Assembly: GCA_026984055.1 (NCBI GenBank)
Contig: JALSSX010000213.1
Coordinates: 1-43,711 of the forward strand
Reading direction: 5' to 3'
Source: Sedimenticola sp.
Lineage (GTDB): Bacteria; Pseudomonadota; Gammaproteobacteria; Chromatiales; Chromatiaceae
Length of the DNA stretch: 43,711 bases
Notes under the pieces: model-generated
Database searches by the model: none
The model's input: the letters and a program-made list of their open reading frames with translations, nothing else
Told to the model about the DNA's origin: nothing
Program-made: the position numbers and the translations under genes
Part shown: positions 42,128 through 43,711 of the stretch, in pieces
Layout of the letters: the number at the start of each line of letters is the position of its first letter
Numbering within the stretch: position 1 is the first letter of the stretch

Positions 42128-43087
42128 CTAGTCCTGTCCCGCCTTGGCTGCGGGGGCAATCGGACGCATCACCGGTGGCTCGGAGAACTGGCGAGCCTGT
42201 TCGTTGCTGACCCAGCGCAGTAGGGCGAGACGTTCTCGATGCGCCTGGACCTCGGCGCAGGCGCTCAGGCACTGGCCGCATTGGGTGCAGGCGAACATGC
42301 CGCGCTTCATGCCGCGCGGGCGCAGGCGCATCGGGCAGGCGTTGTCACAGGCGTTATTGCAATCTTGGCAGGCGCGTGCCCGTTGGGTATCGAAGCCGAC
42401 AGTCATGGCGTTGCGATTGGCCATCCAGGCGAGGCTCTGAAACAGCCCGACCGCGCAGCCGAAGCGGCAGAACAGGTGGCGGGCAAAGCCGAACTCGATG
42501 CTCAGCAGAACACTGCCAGTGGCCAGGAAGATGAATTGGTTACGTGTCAGTTCGCCATGCAGCAGATTGTGATAGATCTCGCTGGGCGGCAACAGGTAGG
42601 TCAGCAGGGTCAATGCCCACAGGAAGGCGAAGCCGAGCACGGTCAGCCAGGTGAGCGGCCAGAAGCGCTGGCTCGGCTGGCGGCGGCTACCGTCCGGGCG
42701 CGTTTCCGGAAGGGGTCTCGATTCCCAGATCGTCGGTTTGCCGCTGGCGCGCAGCATCAGCCCATTGATGGTTTCGACCACGGAGAAATGTGGACACAGC
42801 CAGCCGCAGTACAGCCGACCCCAGCGCCAGGCGGTATAGAGCAGCCCGCCGGCGATCAACGTCAGCGGGACGAAACCGCGCAGGATCAGGTTCAACGCGG
42901 CCTGTCCGGCGCCGATCTCGCCGGCGATGAAGGCATCGATGTCCAGTGTCCAGTCCTGTCCAAGCAGAATGAAGTGGCCCAGATTCAGGTCGAGACGCAG
43001 GATGTTTAGTGGTGGCGCGAGGAGGAACAATGCGAAGAACGCGCCGCGTACCCAGGTGCGTCGGCGTTGTAGCGTGGCGTAGTTCAT
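42128..43087 (-). CDS. Membrane-bound 4Fe-4S polyferredoxin (NosR/NapH/CcoG-like)
   Basis: TM helices; YCGWLCPHFSVVE, CRFGCAVGLFQSLAW, CQDCNNACDNACPM, CTQCGQCLSAC. Confidence 0.88.
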   Translation of the reverse strand: MNYATLQRRRTWVRGAFFALFLLAPPLNILRLDLNLGHFILLGQDWTLDIDAFIAGEIGAGQAALNLILRGFVPLTLIAGGLLYTAWRWGRLYCGWLCPHFSVVETINGLMLRASGKPTIWESRPLPETRPDGSRRQPSQRFWPLTWLTVLGFAFLWALTLLTYLLPPSEIYHNLLHGELTRNQFIFLATGSVLLSIEFGFARHLFCRFGCAVGLFQSLAWMANRNAMTVGFDTQRARACQDCNNACDNACPMRLRPRGMKRGMFACTQCGQCLSACAEVQAHRERLALLRWVSNEQARQFSEPPVMRPIAPAAKAGQD

Positions 43088-43497
43088 TTCGGGCAGTTTT
43101 CGGGCAGGGGGCGGCCAATCAGCGGGTAGCGCCAGCATTGGCCGGCCAACGCGCGTGCCAAGCCAATCATGCCGAACAGGATCAGCGTGGAATGCGCCAT
43201 GGTGAAGTAGGTGATTGCCACTGCCCAGGTATATGGACCGTCGTAACCACCGAGCAGTATGATCGCGGCGTTCGCGATGATCAGCAGCGCGCCAGCCCAC
43301 AGGCTGGCCGAGAGCGTTTGCTGGATATGGCTGAAGGCCAGTGGTGGTGGCGTATCGCGGTAGCGGCGATACATCACCAGCAGGGCGATGAAGGCGATGC
43401 CAGGAATCAGCAGCAGGTTCGCCAGGTACAGGGACTCGGCGACGATCGCCAGCGTCGTGCCGTGGCGATTGCCCGGTTCATTTGTCGAAGAGGGCAT
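43084..43497 (-). CDS. Uncharacterised four-TM membrane protein in the nor accessory cluster
   Basis: 137 aa; hydrophobic segments SLYLANLLLIPGIAFIALLVMY, LWAGALLIIANAAIILL, YTWAVAITYFTMAHSTLILFGMIGLA. ATGA-type overlap with the polyferredoxin gene. Confidence 0.7.
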   Translation of the reverse strand: MPSSTNEPGNRHGTTLAIVAESLYLANLLLIPGIAFIALLVMYRRYRDTPPPLAFSHIQQTLSASLWAGALLIIANAAIILLGGYDGPYTWAVAITYFTMAHSTLILFGMIGLARALAGQCWRYPLIGRPLPENCPK

Positions 43498-43711
43498 CGA
43501 CGACCTCCATCAGTGCCGAAAGGGTTTCCGTGTCATCGGTCAGTGGTTCGATGATTGCGGCGCGGCAGGCCGCGTGCACCGGATAACCGCTGTTGATCAA
43601 TGTCGCCGCATATACCAGCAGGCGCGTCGAGGCGGCTTCTTCCAGGTCGTGGTTCTTCAGGATGCGTAGCGATTCGGCCAGCCGCACCAGTTGCGCCGCC
43701 AGTTCGGCATC
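43478..43711 (-). CDS. norQ: CbbQ/NirQ/NorQ-family AAA+ ATPase, C-terminal part (continues past the window)
   Basis: Open to the window end: DAELAAQLVRLAESLRILKNHDLEEAASTRLLVYAATLINSGYPVHAACRAAIIEPLTDDTETLSALMEVV, a NorQ/CbbQ C-terminus. Confidence 0.85.
   Translation of the reverse strand, partial: DAELAAQLVRLAESLRILKNHDLEEAASTRLLVYAATLINSGYPVHAACRAAIIEPLTDDTETLSALMEVVDALFDK

Overview
This looks like a chromosomal window from a gammaproteobacterium. The lineage is inferred from SlmA, TamAB, YheS, the lysC-csrA-tRNA-Ser order and the rpsU-yqeY-dnaG-rpoD operon. Left to right it contains: the 3' end of a type I restriction methyltransferase with a decayed GIY-YIG gene and a decayed IS1634-like transposase; a secreted EndoU-type nuclease translationally coupled to a small acidic protein; a rubredoxin reductase / rubredoxin / rubrerythrin group embedded in intergenic repeats; an ABC-F ATPase (YheS-like); a rhodanese; pflA and pflB; a membrane-protein, PgsA-like and AI-2E transporter group; argB and slmA; a three-gene block of secreted or surface proteins; cysQ, cysC and ssb; rfbB, rfbA and rfbC without rfbD; ksgA; the macromolecular synthesis operon; lysC, csrA and tRNA-Ser(GCT); an SDR; tamA and tamB; and part of a nor accessory cluster (norD, polyferredoxin, membrane protein, norQ end). 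The best candidate for an undescribed system is 15.6-21.7 kb. Two secreted proteins, one with a CAP domain and one with an FG-GAP propeller, each end in a duplicated dockerin-like Ca-binding module. Next to them is a protein with a cohesin-like N-domain, two PASTA repeats and an IPTL-CTERM-like surface-sorting tail, which suggests a self-contained non-cellulosomal cohesin-dockerin surface complex. Second is the EndoU / putative immunity pair. At least three interspersed repeat families (a 19-bp TIR MITE, a roughly 140-bp composite repeat, and a hairpin repeat) are nested in the intergenic regions. All calls come from reading the sequence; no database search was run.
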